A stretch of 64,000 nt of DNA from Salinispora mooreana (GCF_000379065.1 NZ_KB900614.1:1801839-1865838), one strand, 5' to 3'. Positions 50,686 to 60,678 are shown, numbered from the stretch's first letter. A program made the numbers and translations. Notes: generated by a model not told the origin, from the sequence alone.

Positions 50686-51851
50686 TACCGCTCTCCCGTT
50701 GACGGTGCATCAGCGTCCGGGATGGTAGGGCCGGCCAGATCCGGGGCAAGCTCGGCGTAGAGGGCGACGAGTTGGGCGCAGGTCTCCGCCTCGGTCGGCC
50801 AGGTCGCCGCTTGCCCGCGAGCCCGTTGACCCAGTTCGGCTCGCCGAGCCGGGTCATCCAACAAACTAGCGACGGCGGCGTCAACCGCGTCGACATCACC
50901 CGGCGCTACCAGGATGGCCGCGTCGTCGACCAACTCCGGCAGGCCGCCAACCGCCGTCGCCACCAGCGGCACACCGACCCGCATCGCCTCCTGCGCGAAC
51001 AGCTGCCGGGCCTCCCAGTCACTGGTGACCACAGCGATGTCGGCACCGGCCAGCAGGTCGGCCACGTCGGTGCGGTGCCCGAGCAGGGTCACCGGCGCCC
51101 GGGCAGCGGAGATCCGGGCCGCCAGTTGCAGGTACGCGGGTCCGCTGCCGGCGATCACCACGGCCGGCAGCGGGTCGCGGGTCCGCCACCGGGCAGCGGC
51201 GTCAACCAGGAGGTCGTACCGCTTCTGGGGATGCAGTCGGCCAACCGACAGGATCAGCGGCTGGTCGCTACCGACGCCGAACTCGGCGCGGACCGCGTCG
51301 CGACGGCGGTGCGGCTCAGGCAGCGGCGGCGCGGCGACCGGGGCGAACCGGGCGTCCGGCGCACCCACCGCGGTGGCTCGCGCGACCAGGTCGGCCGAGG
51401 CACCGAGGGTCACTCGAGCACCACGGGCAACAACCCGCTCGACCAGGCGGGATGCGCTGCCGCGCAGGCCACCGCTGAGGACGGCGTTGTGCCAGGTGAC
51501 CACCAGCGGGGCGGCCGGCCGGGCGACGACGGCGACCAGACCGGCGCGCAGCCCGTGCGCGTGCACCACGGCGACCGGCTCGGCGGCGAGGGCCCGGCGA
51601 AACGCGGTCACCGCCCGCAGGTCGGCGGGGGTCGGGCTGGCCGGGATCTCCACCGGCCGGAAGCGGGCACCGGCACCGGTGAAGTGGAACTGCTCTTCGG
51701 TCGCGGCCGGGCCACAGACCAGCACCGCGATGCCGGCGCTGGTCAACCCGGCGGCCAACGACCGGACGTGCTGCCCCACACCGCCGGTGCTCGAGGCGAG
51801 CAGCAGGGCGATCGTGCCGGCCCGGCCGGCCCGTGGGCTCGGTACCGTCAC
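50685..51851 (-). CDS. family 4 glycosyltransferase (GT-B)
   Basis: The 388-residue protein has the GT4 pattern: GTIALLLASSTGGVGQHVRSLAAGL at the N-terminus, SVGRLHPQKRYDLLVDAAARW starting the second domain, VTSDWEARQLFAQEAMRVGVPLVATAVGGLPELV (E-x7-E region), and GQRARGQAATWPTEAE at the end. It transfers a sugar from a nucleotide donor, probably to an envelope glycan or lipid. It is coupled to murJ upstream (ATGA-type overlap) and to the next gene. Confidence 0.87.
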   Translation of the reverse strand: MTVPSPRAGRAGTIALLLASSTGGVGQHVRSLAAGLTSAGIAVLVCGPAATEEQFHFTGAGARFRPVEIPASPTPADLRAVTAFRRALAAEPVAVVHAHGLRAGLVAVVARPAAPLVVTWHNAVLSGGLRGSASRLVERVVARGARVTLGASADLVARATAVGAPDARFAPVAAPPLPEPHRRRDAVRAEFGVGSDQPLILSVGRLHPQKRYDLLVDAAARWRTRDPLPAVVIAGSGPAYLQLAARISAARAPVTLLGHRTDVADLLAGADIAVVTSDWEARQLFAQEAMRVGVPLVATAVGGLPELVDDAAILVAPGDVDAVDAAVASLLDDPARRAELGQRARGQAATWPTEAETCAQLVALYAELAPDLAGPTIPDADAPSTGER

Positions 51852-53551
51852 CGGGACACCGTCTCCTTCCCGTCGCCCCGTTCCGGGGGGACACCGTCCT
51901 TACGCTGCCCGCCGGTCGGGGTGGGCGACCGCCTCCCGCGGGTCAGCCCGAGCCGTCGCCGCGCTCCGACGAGCAGTGGTCGTACGTCCGGCCGATCCAG
52001 TACCCAGACCACCGCGAGGAACACGACACCGACCACGACACCGGACAGCATGCCCTGTACGAGGGCCACCGGTGCGCCCGGGGTGCCGTCGGTGGCCGCC
52101 AGCAGCGACCGCGCCACCGCCCAACCCGCCAACGCCGCCAGCCCCCCGCCGATCAGGCCGGACGCCCCGGCACGGCCGACTCCGGCGAGAGCGGTGGCGC
52201 CGGCGGTCCGTCGGACGGCGAGCACCAGCAGGGCACCGAGCACCGCCATCCCCACCGAGTTCGCCAGGGTGACCGCCGGCACCCGGTCCCGCAGCGGCAG
52301 CGCAGCGCTGAGCAGCAACGCCGCGGCGGGCACCACGAGGAAACCGACGGCGATCGCGCCGGTGGCCGCCCGGGCCTGCCCCCGCGCGTAGAGGGCGCGG
52401 CTCAGCACGGCAAAGAGCCCGTAGCCGATCAGGCCGGGCGCGAAGCCGGCGATCCCGGCAGCGGCGGTCGCCGCCGCGCCGCGGACGAGGAAGAAGTGCC
52501 CCACCGGCACGGCCGTGCCCACCAGGACGGCCGCACCGAGGCAGCTCAGCAGCAGCACTCCCCGGGTGGCCGGGGCCAGCGTCGCCCGGTAGGCCGCCTC
52601 GTCCCCGACGGACCCGGCGGCGGCCAGGCTCGGATAGGCGGCTACCGCCAATGGCACCGCCAGCACCGCCCACGGCAGCAGGTAGACCGTCTGGGCGAGC
52701 TGGAACGCGCCGAGGTTGCTGACCGCGCCGTAGGAGACCTGGTTGAGGCTCACCACGAGCGCTACCTGCTGCGCGGTCACCGTCACCGCGCCGGCCACCG
52801 CGAGTCCACCGACCCGGGTACGGGCGTCGGCGGGGAAGCGGAAGCCGAGCACCGGTGCGTATCCCAGCCGGCGGAACGGGATCAGCAGCGACAGGGAGAG
52901 CACCGCCACTCCGGTGGTCGTTCCCACCGACAGCAGCAGCTCCCCGCCGCGGCTGACGCCCGCCACACTGGCCAACCGCCCCTCTGCGACGGTGAAGCCC
53001 AGATAGACCGCGATGACAGTAAGGCTGGACAGCAGTGGGGCGATCACCGGCCAGGCGAACCGGCGGTGCGCCTGGAGAACCCCGGTGAGCACAATGCCGA
53101 CCCCGTACAGCGGCAGTTGTGGGGCGAACACCCGCAGCATCCGCTCGCCGCTGGCCTGCTGGGCGGGGTCGAGTCCGCCGCCCAGCAGCTCCACGATCGG
53201 GCCGGCCAGCAGCGCCACCGCCAACGCGAGTGGCACCAGCAGGGTCAGCACCCAGGTGAGCAACGCCCCGGTGGTCCGGGCAACCGTTCCCCGGTCCGCC
53301 GCCGCCACCGGAGCGGCCAGCAGTGGCACCACCAGGCTGGCGAGGGCACCGCCGGCGACCATCTCGAAGATCACGTTCGGAGCGGCGTTCGCCACCACAT
53401 ACGTGGCACCAAGATCGGTGGGCGCGAGCGTCCAGGTGAACACGGCGGTACGACCGAAGCCGGCCAGCCGACTGACCACGGTGAGTACGGCGATCAGCGC
53501 GGCGGCCCCGGCTACTCGGCCGGCGGCGGCGTACGGGGCCGGTGTCGTCAC
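51848..53551 (-). CDS. murJ: MurJ-like lipid II flippase
   Basis: The 567-residue protein has about 14 hydrophobic segments and MVF family features: VLTVVSRLAGFGRTAVFTWTL in TM1, NAAPNVIFEMVAGGALASLVVPLL in TM2, and LVVSLNQVSYGAVSNLGAFQLAQTVYLLPWAVLAVPLAVAAYPSLA. MurJ flips lipid II for peptidoglycan synthesis. GTG 53551, 2 nt after the preceding stop, is the start; the longer open frame upstream is antisense. Confidence 0.9.
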   Translation of the reverse strand: MTTPAPYAAAGRVAGAAALIAVLTVVSRLAGFGRTAVFTWTLAPTDLGATYVVANAAPNVIFEMVAGGALASLVVPLLAAPVAAADRGTVARTTGALLTWVLTLLVPLALAVALLAGPIVELLGGGLDPAQQASGERMLRVFAPQLPLYGVGIVLTGVLQAHRRFAWPVIAPLLSSLTVIAVYLGFTVAEGRLASVAGVSRGGELLLSVGTTTGVAVLSLSLLIPFRRLGYAPVLGFRFPADARTRVGGLAVAGAVTVTAQQVALVVSLNQVSYGAVSNLGAFQLAQTVYLLPWAVLAVPLAVAAYPSLAAAGSVGDEAAYRATLAPATRGVLLLSCLGAAVLVGTAVPVGHFFLVRGAAATAAAGIAGFAPGLIGYGLFAVLSRALYARGQARAATGAIAVGFLVVPAAALLLSAALPLRDRVPAVTLANSVGMAVLGALLVLAVRRTAGATALAGVGRAGASGLIGGGLAALAGWAVARSLLAATDGTPGAPVALVQGMLSGVVVGVVFLAVVWVLDRPDVRPLLVGARRRLGLTRGRRSPTPTGGQRKDGVPPERGDGKETVSR

Positions 53552-53552
53552 G

Positions 53553-54419
53553 TCAGTCGGCGCGGCGGCCCAGCGCGTCCAGCTCGCGCAGCACCGGGGT
53601 CTGCTGGATGACCTGGGTGAAGCTGATCCGCTCGCTGGCGGCGGTGAGCCCGGCGAGGACGGCGAGCAGGGCGGCCCGGCCGGCCGGTCCGGTGCGAGCC
53701 GCGAGCGTGACGCCGAGCAGCGCACCGAGCGCGTTGGCGCCGCTGTCGCCGAGCATCACCTCCTCGTCGAGGTCCGCGGGGAGTAGCCCGGCGGCGGCGC
53801 CAGCAGCACCGGCGACGATCCCGCCGGGCGGGCTGGTTACCAATGGCGCGCCGAGCAGAAGCCCGGACTTCACCGCCCGTCCCGGCCGCAGGTCGAGCAG
53901 GTTGATCAGGTTGGCGGTGCCGGCGATCACGCCCGCACCGAGGAGGACGTCCACGCCCCGGCCGACCGCGCCCTGCCGCTGCCGACGCGGATGTCGGGCG
54001 ACGGCCGGGTCACCGCCGAGCAGCGCGGCGGCGGCCAGCCCCGCCGCGCCCACACCGACGACCTTGACCAGGCCGGCGGTGATCCGGCCCTCGCGCAGCG
54101 CGGCGAGGTGCCCGGCGAATCCCTTGGCGGCCTTCTGCTCCGGCCGCGCGCCGACCACGTCGTCGTAGAGCCCCACCGCCCCGGCGCCGAGGCCGGCGAC
54201 CAGGGCAGCCCCACCGGCAGCGGCCCCCGGTGCGCCGGCGGCACCGGCGACGGTGGCACCGGCGGCGAGCGCCGGCCCGGCCGCGAGGGTCACCGACCGG
54301 CCCCGAAAGTTCGTCCGCTCCAACGCTGGGCCCGCCGGTGAGGTCCGCACCCCATGCAACGCGTAACGGGCGACGGCGGCGCCGGCACCCGCGACGACGA
54401 GTCGACCAAACCACCTCAC
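53553..54419 (-). CDS. MraY/WecA-family glycosyl-1-phosphate transferase-like protein
   Basis: The 288-residue protein is Ala/Gly/Leu-rich with several membrane segments. It has GLYDDVVG (Asp pair) and GTANLINLLDLRPGRAVKSG, equal to the conserved NxxNxxDxxxG motif, and EEVMLGDSGANALGALLG. These belong to the polyprenyl-phosphate phospho-sugar transferase family. Catalytic competence is likely but the substrate is unknown. GTG 54419 has GGAGGG 6 nt upstream. Confidence 0.8.
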   Translation of the reverse strand: MRWFGRLVVAGAGAAVARYALHGVRTSPAGPALERTNFRGRSVTLAAGPALAAGATVAGAAGAPGAAAGGAALVAGLGAGAVGLYDDVVGARPEQKAAKGFAGHLAALREGRITAGLVKVVGVGAAGLAAAALLGGDPAVARHPRRQRQGAVGRGVDVLLGAGVIAGTANLINLLDLRPGRAVKSGLLLGAPLVTSPPGGIVAGAAGAAAGLLPADLDEEVMLGDSGANALGALLGVTLAARTGPAGRAALLAVLAGLTAASERISFTQVIQQTPVLRELDALGRRAD

Positions 54420-54468
54420 GCCGACTCCCTCCGGTTGGCGGGCCAGGACCTGATGTTGATCGTCACGA

Positions 54469-55410
54469 TCATTGGGGCAGTCTAGGAACCAGCGACGCGG
54501 CGTTGTCGCCGACACCATAGTGACCCGCGTTGTCCTCGCTGACCTGCTGCACCAGGGCGAGCGCGGTGACCAGCTGTCCCTGGACGGTGTTGGCGTTGTC
54601 GACCGTGGAGATCTCCCCGGCCAGCACCGCGTCGCCCCGGACGAAGGCCACCAGGTTCCCGCCTTGTGAGCCGTTGCCGCCGACCACGGTCGCGCCGGTC
54701 CGATCGAACTGCTCAGTGACCTTCACCACCGACTCGTCCTTCTTCGAGGAGTCCTTGTCCGAGTACGGCGGGCCGCTGACGATCACGACCGCCTCCGCCG
54801 ACTGGGTGAGCCGCTCGGACGTGGTGAGGTAGTTGGCGTTGGTGTAGGCGGCCAGCACGGCCCGCCGGTCGGCCTCGCTGATCGGCGTCGCCTCCGGCGT
54901 CCCGTCCAGCAGCACCGTGGCCAGCAGAGCGCTGGAGGTCTCCACGCCGTGCCCGTTGCCGGGCAGGTTGGTGGTCGGCGCGTTGGTGGGACGGGCCGCG
55001 GTGACCGCCAGTTCCAACAGGTCGTTGTTGTTCTCCGGGTTGATGAACTTGTCCTGCAGGTCGACCCGGCCGACCACGTCGGCGTTGCCGAGCTGGAGCA
55101 TCTTGACCACGCCATCGGTGTGTTTGCGCCCCGTCGGCAGGCTGAGCACCAGCACCCGCTTGCCGGTGAGCCGGCCCGGCAGTGTCACTGCGGCCAGCTC
55201 GGCGGCGAAGTCATCCTCGCGGGTCAACTCCTCCTCGAGGTTGTTGACCGCCTGACGCCACACCTGGTTGTCCTTCCGCAGCTCGTTGACGTTGTCATTG
55301 AGGGCGTCCGCCACCGGCCCGTTGAGCGCGGTGGTGCCAACCACCAGGCCGATCGCCAGCGCCAGGAAGACCGCGGTCAGGGACACCACGTGGTACCGGA
55401 AGTTGATCAC
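54469..55410 (-). CDS. SteB/MctB-like copper transporter-family protein
   Basis: The 313-residue protein starts INFRYHVVSLTAVFLALAIGLVVGTTALNGP, a single N-terminal membrane helix. A coiled-coil (LNDNVNELRKDNQVWRQAVNNLEEELTRED) and an extracytoplasmic domain (KRVLVLSLPTGRK, VVIVSGPPYSDKD) follow. This matches the actinobacterial MctB/SteB family. In Corynebacterium SteB works with SteA in cell separation. It lies 31 nt after the steA gene on the same strand. GTG 55410 is the start. Confidence 0.85.
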   Translation of the reverse strand: MINFRYHVVSLTAVFLALAIGLVVGTTALNGPVADALNDNVNELRKDNQVWRQAVNNLEEELTREDDFAAELAAVTLPGRLTGKRVLVLSLPTGRKHTDGVVKMLQLGNADVVGRVDLQDKFINPENNNDLLELAVTAARPTNAPTTNLPGNGHGVETSSALLATVLLDGTPEATPISEADRRAVLAAYTNANYLTTSERLTQSAEAVVIVSGPPYSDKDSSKKDESVVKVTEQFDRTGATVVGGNGSQGGNLVAFVRGDAVLAGEISTVDNANTVQGQLVTALALVQQVSEDNAGHYGVGDNAASLVPRLPQ

Positions 55411-55441
55411 ACCTGCAGCCTCTTTGTCGGGTGGACCGGCG

Positions 55442-56620
55442 TCAGAAGAGCCGTTCCAGCTGGAACACAAAATTGTTCCACCACTCGGAGACCACACCCA
55501 GGTACGCCTTGCCGACGGTGGAGACCGCCACGGCCGAGGCCATCGCGGCAATCGCGGACAGCACCAGCAGCAGCAGTGAGGATCCGGAGATGCTCTGCCG
55601 GTAGAGCCGACTCACGCCCTTGGCGTCAACCAGCTTGCCGCCGACCTTCAGCCGGGTGAGGAAGGTCGACGCCATCCCACCCCGCCCCTTGTCCAGGAAC
55701 TCGACGAGCGTGGCGTGCGTGCCGACCGCCACCAGGAGCGAGGCGCCCTTCTCGTCGGCGAGCAGCATCGCCAGATCCTCGCTGGTGGCTGCGGCGGGAA
55801 AGGTGACCGCCGGGACCCCGAGGCCATTGACCCGAGCCAACCCGGGTGCCCGCCCGTCCGGGTAGGCGTGCACCACGACCTCCGCGCCGCACCGCAGCAC
55901 GTCGTCGGTCACCGAATCCATGTCACCGATGATCATGTCGGGCGGATAGCCGGCCTCGACCAGGGCGTCCGCCCCGCCGTCAACGCCGATGAGCACCGGC
56001 TTGAACTCCCGGATGTATGGGCGCAGCACATCCAGGTCGGCCTTGTAGTCGTAGCCGCGCACCACGATCAGACAGTGCCGGCCCTGAATCTCGGTGCGGA
56101 TGTCCGGAACACCCACCCCGTACAGCAGCAGGTCGCGCTCCTGCTTCAGGTAGACCATGGTGTTCGCGGCGAACGCCTCCAGCTGGACCGAAAGCCCCTC
56201 CCGGGCATCGGCCATCGCCTTCTCGATGGTCTCCGCATCCTGTAGATCACCGTGGGCCACCGGCTCGTCGCCCAGATAGACCGTGTTGCCCTCGATCCGG
56301 ACGGTGTCGCCCTCCTGGATCCGTTCGAAGACTCCCTCGCCCAGGTCGTCCAGGAGCGGGATGCCGGCCTCGATCAGCACTTCCGGGCCCAGGTTGGGAT
56401 AGCGGCCCGAGACCGACGGCTTGGCGTTGAGGACGGCCCCAACACCGACCGCGACCAGCGAGTCGGCGGCGACCCGGTCCAGGTCGACGTGGTCGATCAC
56501 CGCGACGTCACCGGGACGAAGCCGGCCAACAAGACGTTTGGTCCGACGATCCAGGCGGGCGGTGCCGCCGGCCCGGCCCGGCTCGGCGGTTCGGGTCCAA
56601 CGCAACGTGGGTAAACGCAT
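55442..56620 (-). CDS. steA: SteA-like cytokinetic ring protein
   Basis: The 392-residue protein has a thiamine pyrophosphokinase-like domain (VLIGVDGGADALVEAGYPPDMIIGDMDSVTD) and the preceding RLDRRTKRLVGRLRPGDVAVIDHVDLDRVAADSL. One C-terminal membrane helix (SGSSLLLLVLSAIAAMASAVAVSTV) ends it. SteA binds at the septum and acts in daughter-cell separation with SteB. ATG 56620 is favoured over 56629 by the AGGA spacing. Confidence 0.88.
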   Translation of the reverse strand: MRLPTLRWTRTAEPGRAGGTARLDRRTKRLVGRLRPGDVAVIDHVDLDRVAADSLVAVGVGAVLNAKPSVSGRYPNLGPEVLIEAGIPLLDDLGEGVFERIQEGDTVRIEGNTVYLGDEPVAHGDLQDAETIEKAMADAREGLSVQLEAFAANTMVYLKQERDLLLYGVGVPDIRTEIQGRHCLIVVRGYDYKADLDVLRPYIREFKPVLIGVDGGADALVEAGYPPDMIIGDMDSVTDDVLRCGAEVVVHAYPDGRAPGLARVNGLGVPAVTFPAAATSEDLAMLLADEKGASLLVAVGTHATLVEFLDKGRGGMASTFLTRLKVGGKLVDAKGVSRLYRQSISGSSLLLLVLSAIAAMASAVAVSTVGKAYLGVVSEWWNNFVFQLERLF

Positions 56621-56740
56621 CGTAATCATCCTGGCATGTGAAGCGGGCGACCTTCACGCGACATGCCTTGCGCGAGCCGCCAGTCCAGAGAAGCACACTA
56701 CGGCTCGGAGCCGCGTGCCGGTGACGCTACCCGAGAGGTG

Positions 56741-58498
56741 TTACACCCGTCGCTCCCGCGTCGCCACGGCCAGTAACTCCTCGGCGTGCGCGATTCCCAG
56801 GTCCGAATCCGGCAATCCCGCAAGCATACGGGCGAGTTCCCGCGCCCGTTCGGTGTCCTCGACCACCCGCACCCCACTGGTCGTCACCGCGCCACCAGTG
56901 TCCTTCGCCACCACCAGGTGCCGGTTGGCGAACGCAGCGACCTGGGGCAGATGGGTGACGACAAGCACCTGGTGGCTGCGAGCCAGCCGGGCCAGCCGCC
57001 GGCCGATCTCCACCGCGGCCTGGCCACCAACGCCGGCGTCAACCTCGTCGAAGACGAGCGTCGGTGGTCCGCCCGAGCCGGCGAAGACCACCTCGATGGC
57101 GAGCATCACCCGGGACAGCTCACCGCCGGAGGCACCCCGCTGCAGCGGCAGTGCCGGCGCACCCGGATGCGCCAGCAGGCGCAGCTCCACCTCGTCGCCG
57201 CCGTCCGGCCCGATTCCGACCTCGACGCCGTTGACCGAAAGGCCGGGTTCGGACTTCCCCACCGGGCGGGGCAGCACCCCCACCTCGACTCGAGAGTGCG
57301 GCATGGCCAATCCCGCCAGCTCGGTGGTGACCTGGGCCGCAAACCGGGTCGCTGCCTCCTGCCGCGCCACCGACACCCGACCCGCCAGCTCGGCCACCTC
57401 GCCGGCCAGCCGGGACACCTCCCGGTCCAGCTCGTCGAGCAGCTCGTCCGAGGAATCCAGGTCGGACAGTTGAGCCCGGGCCCGCTCAGCCCAGGCGATC
57501 ACCCCGTCGGTGTCGTCGGCATACTTGCGGGTCAGCGCACGTAACGCGACCCGCCGCTCGTAGACAGCCTGCAACCGCGCCGGATCAGCGTCGAGCCCGG
57601 CCAGATACGTCGACAACTCCGCGGAGACATCTGCGACCAGGGTCGCCGCCTCCTCCAAGCGCGTTGCCAGCTCCCCAAGGGCAGGGTCGGTGCCGGACTG
57701 CCCATCCAACGTACGGCGGGCGGTGCCGAGTAGCGTCATGGCATCCGCGGTGTCCTCGGCGGCCTCCATCCCCCCGGCCACGCACTGCTGGGCCAGCCGC
57801 GCCGCGGTCCGCAGCCCCTCGGCGTGCTCCAGCCGCTGCGCCTCCGCCTTGAGCTCGTCGTCCTCGCCCGGCTGCGGGTCAACCTGGGTGATCTCGTCGA
57901 GTCCGAGGCGCAGCAAGTCGGCCTCCCGATTCCGCTCCCGTGCGGTTCGGCGCCGGCTGGCCAGGTCATCCACCACCGAACGCCACCGCGAGTGCACCTC
58001 GCGCAACGCGTCGAGCAGCTTCTCGTGCTCCGGACCGGCGAACCGGTCGAGCGCGGCGCGCTGCTCGGCCGGGCGCAGCAACCGCAGCTGGTCGGACTGG
58101 CCGTGCACCGCGAGCACCTGCTCACCCACCTCGGCGAGCATCGACACCGGCATGCTCCGGCCGCCGAGATGGGCACGAGAGCGGCCTTCTGTGGTGACGG
58201 CGCGGCTGAGCAACACCGAACCGTCCTCGTCCGGCTCACCGCCCGCGTCGATGACGCGAGCGCACACGGTCTCGGCCGCCCTTCCGGCCAGCCGCAGCCG
58301 ACCCTCGACCACGGCGCGGCCGGGCTCGGCCCGCACCCGCCCGGCGTCGGCGCGCCCGCCAAAGAGTAGGCCGAGACCGGTCACCACCATGGTCTTACCC
58401 GCACCGGTCTCACCAGTGATCACGTTCATACCGCCGGTCAGCGGCAACGTCGTGTCCTCGATGACACCCAGTCCGGTGATGCGTAGCTCTTCCAGCAC
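56741..58498 (-). CDS. recN: DNA repair protein RecN
   Basis: The 585-residue SMC-like ATPase begins LEELRITGLGVIEDTTLPLTGGMNVITGETGAGKTMVV (Walker A). A long coiled-coil follows, then the ABC signature and Walker B in ASGGELSRVMLAIEVV and TLVFDEVDAGVGGQAAVEIG. RecN acts early in double-strand break repair. GTG 58498 follows CAGGTGCT; an upstream in-frame start is possible but adds residues not typical of RecN. Confidence 0.95.
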   Translation of the reverse strand: MLEELRITGLGVIEDTTLPLTGGMNVITGETGAGKTMVVTGLGLLFGGRADAGRVRAEPGRAVVEGRLRLAGRAAETVCARVIDAGGEPDEDGSVLLSRAVTTEGRSRAHLGGRSMPVSMLAEVGEQVLAVHGQSDQLRLLRPAEQRAALDRFAGPEHEKLLDALREVHSRWRSVVDDLASRRRTARERNREADLLRLGLDEITQVDPQPGEDDELKAEAQRLEHAEGLRTAARLAQQCVAGGMEAAEDTADAMTLLGTARRTLDGQSGTDPALGELATRLEEAATLVADVSAELSTYLAGLDADPARLQAVYERRVALRALTRKYADDTDGVIAWAERARAQLSDLDSSDELLDELDREVSRLAGEVAELAGRVSVARQEAATRFAAQVTTELAGLAMPHSRVEVGVLPRPVGKSEPGLSVNGVEVGIGPDGGDEVELRLLAHPGAPALPLQRGASGGELSRVMLAIEVVFAGSGGPPTLVFDEVDAGVGGQAAVEIGRRLARLARSHQVLVVTHLPQVAAFANRHLVVAKDTGGAVTTSGVRVVEDTERARELARMLAGLPDSDLGIAHAEELLAVATRERRV

Positions 58499-58568
58499 AG
58501 CACCTGACAGTAGACGCGGTGCCCGACGCTTGACCAGCCGACAGCCGCACGCACAGGCCATCAACAGC

Positions 58569-59453
58569 TCAGTGTCGGCTGCCCCGCCAGCCCTGCACCG
58601 GCAGATCGAACTTGGCCACCAGCCGGTCGGTGAACGGCCGGGCTGTCAGCTGCACGATCCGCACCGGCAGGGCCCCGCGCCGCACCGTCACCCGCGCGCC
58701 CGGCGGAAGGTCGTACACCCGCCGGCCATCGCAGCAGAGCACCGCGAGACTGGTAAAGGGGTCTACGGTGATGACGAAGGTGGACGTGGGCGCGGTGACC
58801 AGCGGCCGGCTGAAGAGCGCGTGCGCGCTGATCGGCACCAGCAACAGGGCCTCCACCTCGGGCCACACGACCGGGCCACCGCCGGAGAACGCGTAGGCCG
58901 TGGAGCCGGTGGGAGTGGCGCAGACGACTCCGTCACAGCCGTAGCGGGACAGCGGCCGCCCATCAACGTCAACGAGGAGCTCGAGCATCTGGGCCCGCTC
59001 CCCCTTCTCGACGCTGATCTCGTTCAACGCCCAGGACTCGATCGTCGGTCCACCCTCGAACTCGGCCGTCACATCGAGCGTGAGTCGTTCATCCACCGTG
59101 TAGTTACGACCCACCACGTCCCGGACCACCGAGTCCAGATCGTCGATCTCAGCCTCGGCGAGAAAGCCGACCCTGCCGAGGTTGATCCCGAGTAGTGGCA
59201 CCTTCGCCGGCCGGGCCAGCTCGGCGGCCCGCAGAAACGTGCCGTCCCCACCCAACGCGAAGACGATCTCGGCGCCCTCCGCGGCTTCCGGACCAGTTAC
59301 CGGAACCGCCCCGGGAAGGTCGAGATCCTCGGCCTCCTCGGCGAGAACGCGAATAACGAAGCCGGCCGCGATCAGATCCCCGGCCACTGCCCGTGCGTGT
59401 TCGGTGCTGCGCCGCCGCCCGGTGTGCGTCACCAGCAGCGCGGTCCGGTTCAC
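58569..59453 (-). CDS. nadK: NAD kinase
   Basis: The 294-residue protein has the GGDGTFL motif (FALGGDGTFLRAAEL), LLGINLGRVGFLAE and DGVVCATPTGSTAYAFSGGGPVVWPEVEALLLVPISAH, the conserved NAD kinase blocks. It phosphorylates NAD to NADP. GTG 59453 or 59456 is the start. It sits between tlyA and recN, as usual in actinobacteria. Confidence 0.96.
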   Translation of the reverse strand: MNRTALLVTHTGRRRSTEHARAVAGDLIAAGFVIRVLAEEAEDLDLPGAVPVTGPEAAEGAEIVFALGGDGTFLRAAELARPAKVPLLGINLGRVGFLAEAEIDDLDSVVRDVVGRNYTVDERLTLDVTAEFEGGPTIESWALNEISVEKGERAQMLELLVDVDGRPLSRYGCDGVVCATPTGSTAYAFSGGGPVVWPEVEALLLVPISAHALFSRPLVTAPTSTFVITVDPFTSLAVLCCDGRRVYDLPPGARVTVRRGALPVRIVQLTARPFTDRLVAKFDLPVQGWRGSRH

Positions 59454-59517
59454 CACGCCCGCCGTACCGTCTGGGGCCTGTCGTCGGCCCCGCACGCCAC
59501 CGGGCTCACCCGCCCGC

Positions 59518-60363
59518 TCACCCCGCTACCTCCTCCGTCGCCATGCCGGACCGACCGCCGGTGGCCCCGGCGGTCACCACCGTCCGCACCCGCTCCGGGT
59601 CAGCCGCAGGCGCGTCCCGGCGTAACCATACGAAGAACTCGACGTTTCCGCTGGGCCCCGGCAACGGGCTGGCACAGACGTCAGCGAGACCCAACCCGAG
59701 TTGGGCCGCCGCACCGGCCACATCCAGCACCGCCTCGGCCCGCAACGCTGAATCACGCACCACGCCCCCGGCACCGACCCGATCGCGCCCCACCTCAAAC
59801 TGCGGCTTCACCATCAGCGCCAGATCGCCGTCCGGTCGGGTACAGGCTGCCAGGGCCGGCAACACCAGCCGCAGGGAGATGAACGACAGGTCGGCGACGG
59901 TAAGGTCAACCGGCCCATCGATGGCCGCTGGGGTAAGGGTGCGCACGTTGGTCCGCTCGAATACGCGTACCCGATCGTCGTTGCGCAGTGGCCAGGCGAG
60001 CTGCCCATACCCGACATCAACCGCCACCACCTCGGCCGCGTCGGCGCGCAGCAACACGTCGGTGAACCCACCCGTGGAAGCACCGGCGTCGAGGCAGCGC
60101 CGCCCGGCGACGGTCAGCCCACCCGGGCCGAAGGAGGCCAGGGCACCAGCCAGCTTGTGCCCGCCCCGCGAGACGTACTCCGAGGCCGGATCCGCCCCGG
60201 TGACCAGCAGCGGATCGGCGGGGTTAACCAGCGCGGCAACCTTTCGGGCCGGGACCCCGCGTAGCTGAACGCGGCCAGCCTCCACCAGGGCGGCCGCCTG
60301 CTCGCGCGAGCGGGCCAGGCCACGGCGGACGAGTTCCGCGTCCAACCGGGTGCGACGTGCCAT
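59518..60363 (-). CDS. tlyA: TlyA family rRNA (cytidine-2'-O)-methyltransferase
   Basis: The 281-residue protein has an N-terminal S4 domain (RLDAELVRRGLARSREQAAALVEAGRVQLRG), the SAM motif CLDAGASTGGFTDVLL, VDVGYGQLAW, and the conserved ADLSFISLRLVLPAL and MVKPQFEVG. TlyA 2'-O-methylates 16S and 23S rRNA and its loss gives capreomycin resistance in mycobacteria. Confidence 0.95.
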   Translation of the reverse strand: MARRTRLDAELVRRGLARSREQAAALVEAGRVQLRGVPARKVAALVNPADPLLVTGADPASEYVSRGGHKLAGALASFGPGGLTVAGRRCLDAGASTGGFTDVLLRADAAEVVAVDVGYGQLAWPLRNDDRVRVFERTNVRTLTPAAIDGPVDLTVADLSFISLRLVLPALAACTRPDGDLALMVKPQFEVGRDRVGAGGVVRDSALRAEAVLDVAGAAAQLGLGLADVCASPLPGPSGNVEFFVWLRRDAPAADPERVRTVVTAGATGGRSGMATEEVAG

Positions 60364-60380
60364 ACCTGTATCTCCGGCTC

Positions 60381-60638
60381 TTAGGACTGGTCAATGCTGG
60401 CGAGGGTTTCCCGCAGCGTGTCGTATGCCGCCTCATACTGCGCGATCTGGTCCGCCAGGGGCAGTCCCGCGGCGTTGACCATCGCCTGCACGGCGGCGTC
60501 AACCGCCGGGTTCGGCGCCGCCGTATCGCCCCCGGCTTTCCCGGCGGCGAGCCCAGCCGGGGTCGCTGGTCGCGGCGCCCCCGAACCACCAGCTAGAGAA
60601 ACGCCCTGCGCCGGACCGGGGCGGGGCAGGCCGGTCAC
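60381..60638 (-). CDS. hypothetical protein, Gly/Ala/Pro-rich with C-terminal helix
   Basis: In the 85-residue ORF the first half is low-complexity. The second half (AAVQAMVNAAGLPLADQIAQYEAAYDTLRETLASIDQ) forms a clear amphipathic helix. It lies 17 nt after the tlyA start side on the same strand, in the place where actinobacteria often carry a small conserved hypothetical gene. No function is inferred. Confidence 0.6.
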   Translation of the reverse strand: MTGLPRPGPAQGVSLAGGSGAPRPATPAGLAAGKAGGDTAAPNPAVDAAVQAMVNAAGLPLADQIAQYEAAYDTLRETLASIDQS

Positions 60639-60678
60639 GGCCGCCCGCCAACGGAGCCCGACCGGCGGTGGTCGGCAC

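Noticed and set aside
50772..53611. Two long plus-strand ORFs opposite the glycosyltransferase and murJ
   Set aside because: Shadows of genes with clear motifs; composition is Gly/Arg/Gln-rich and without domains.
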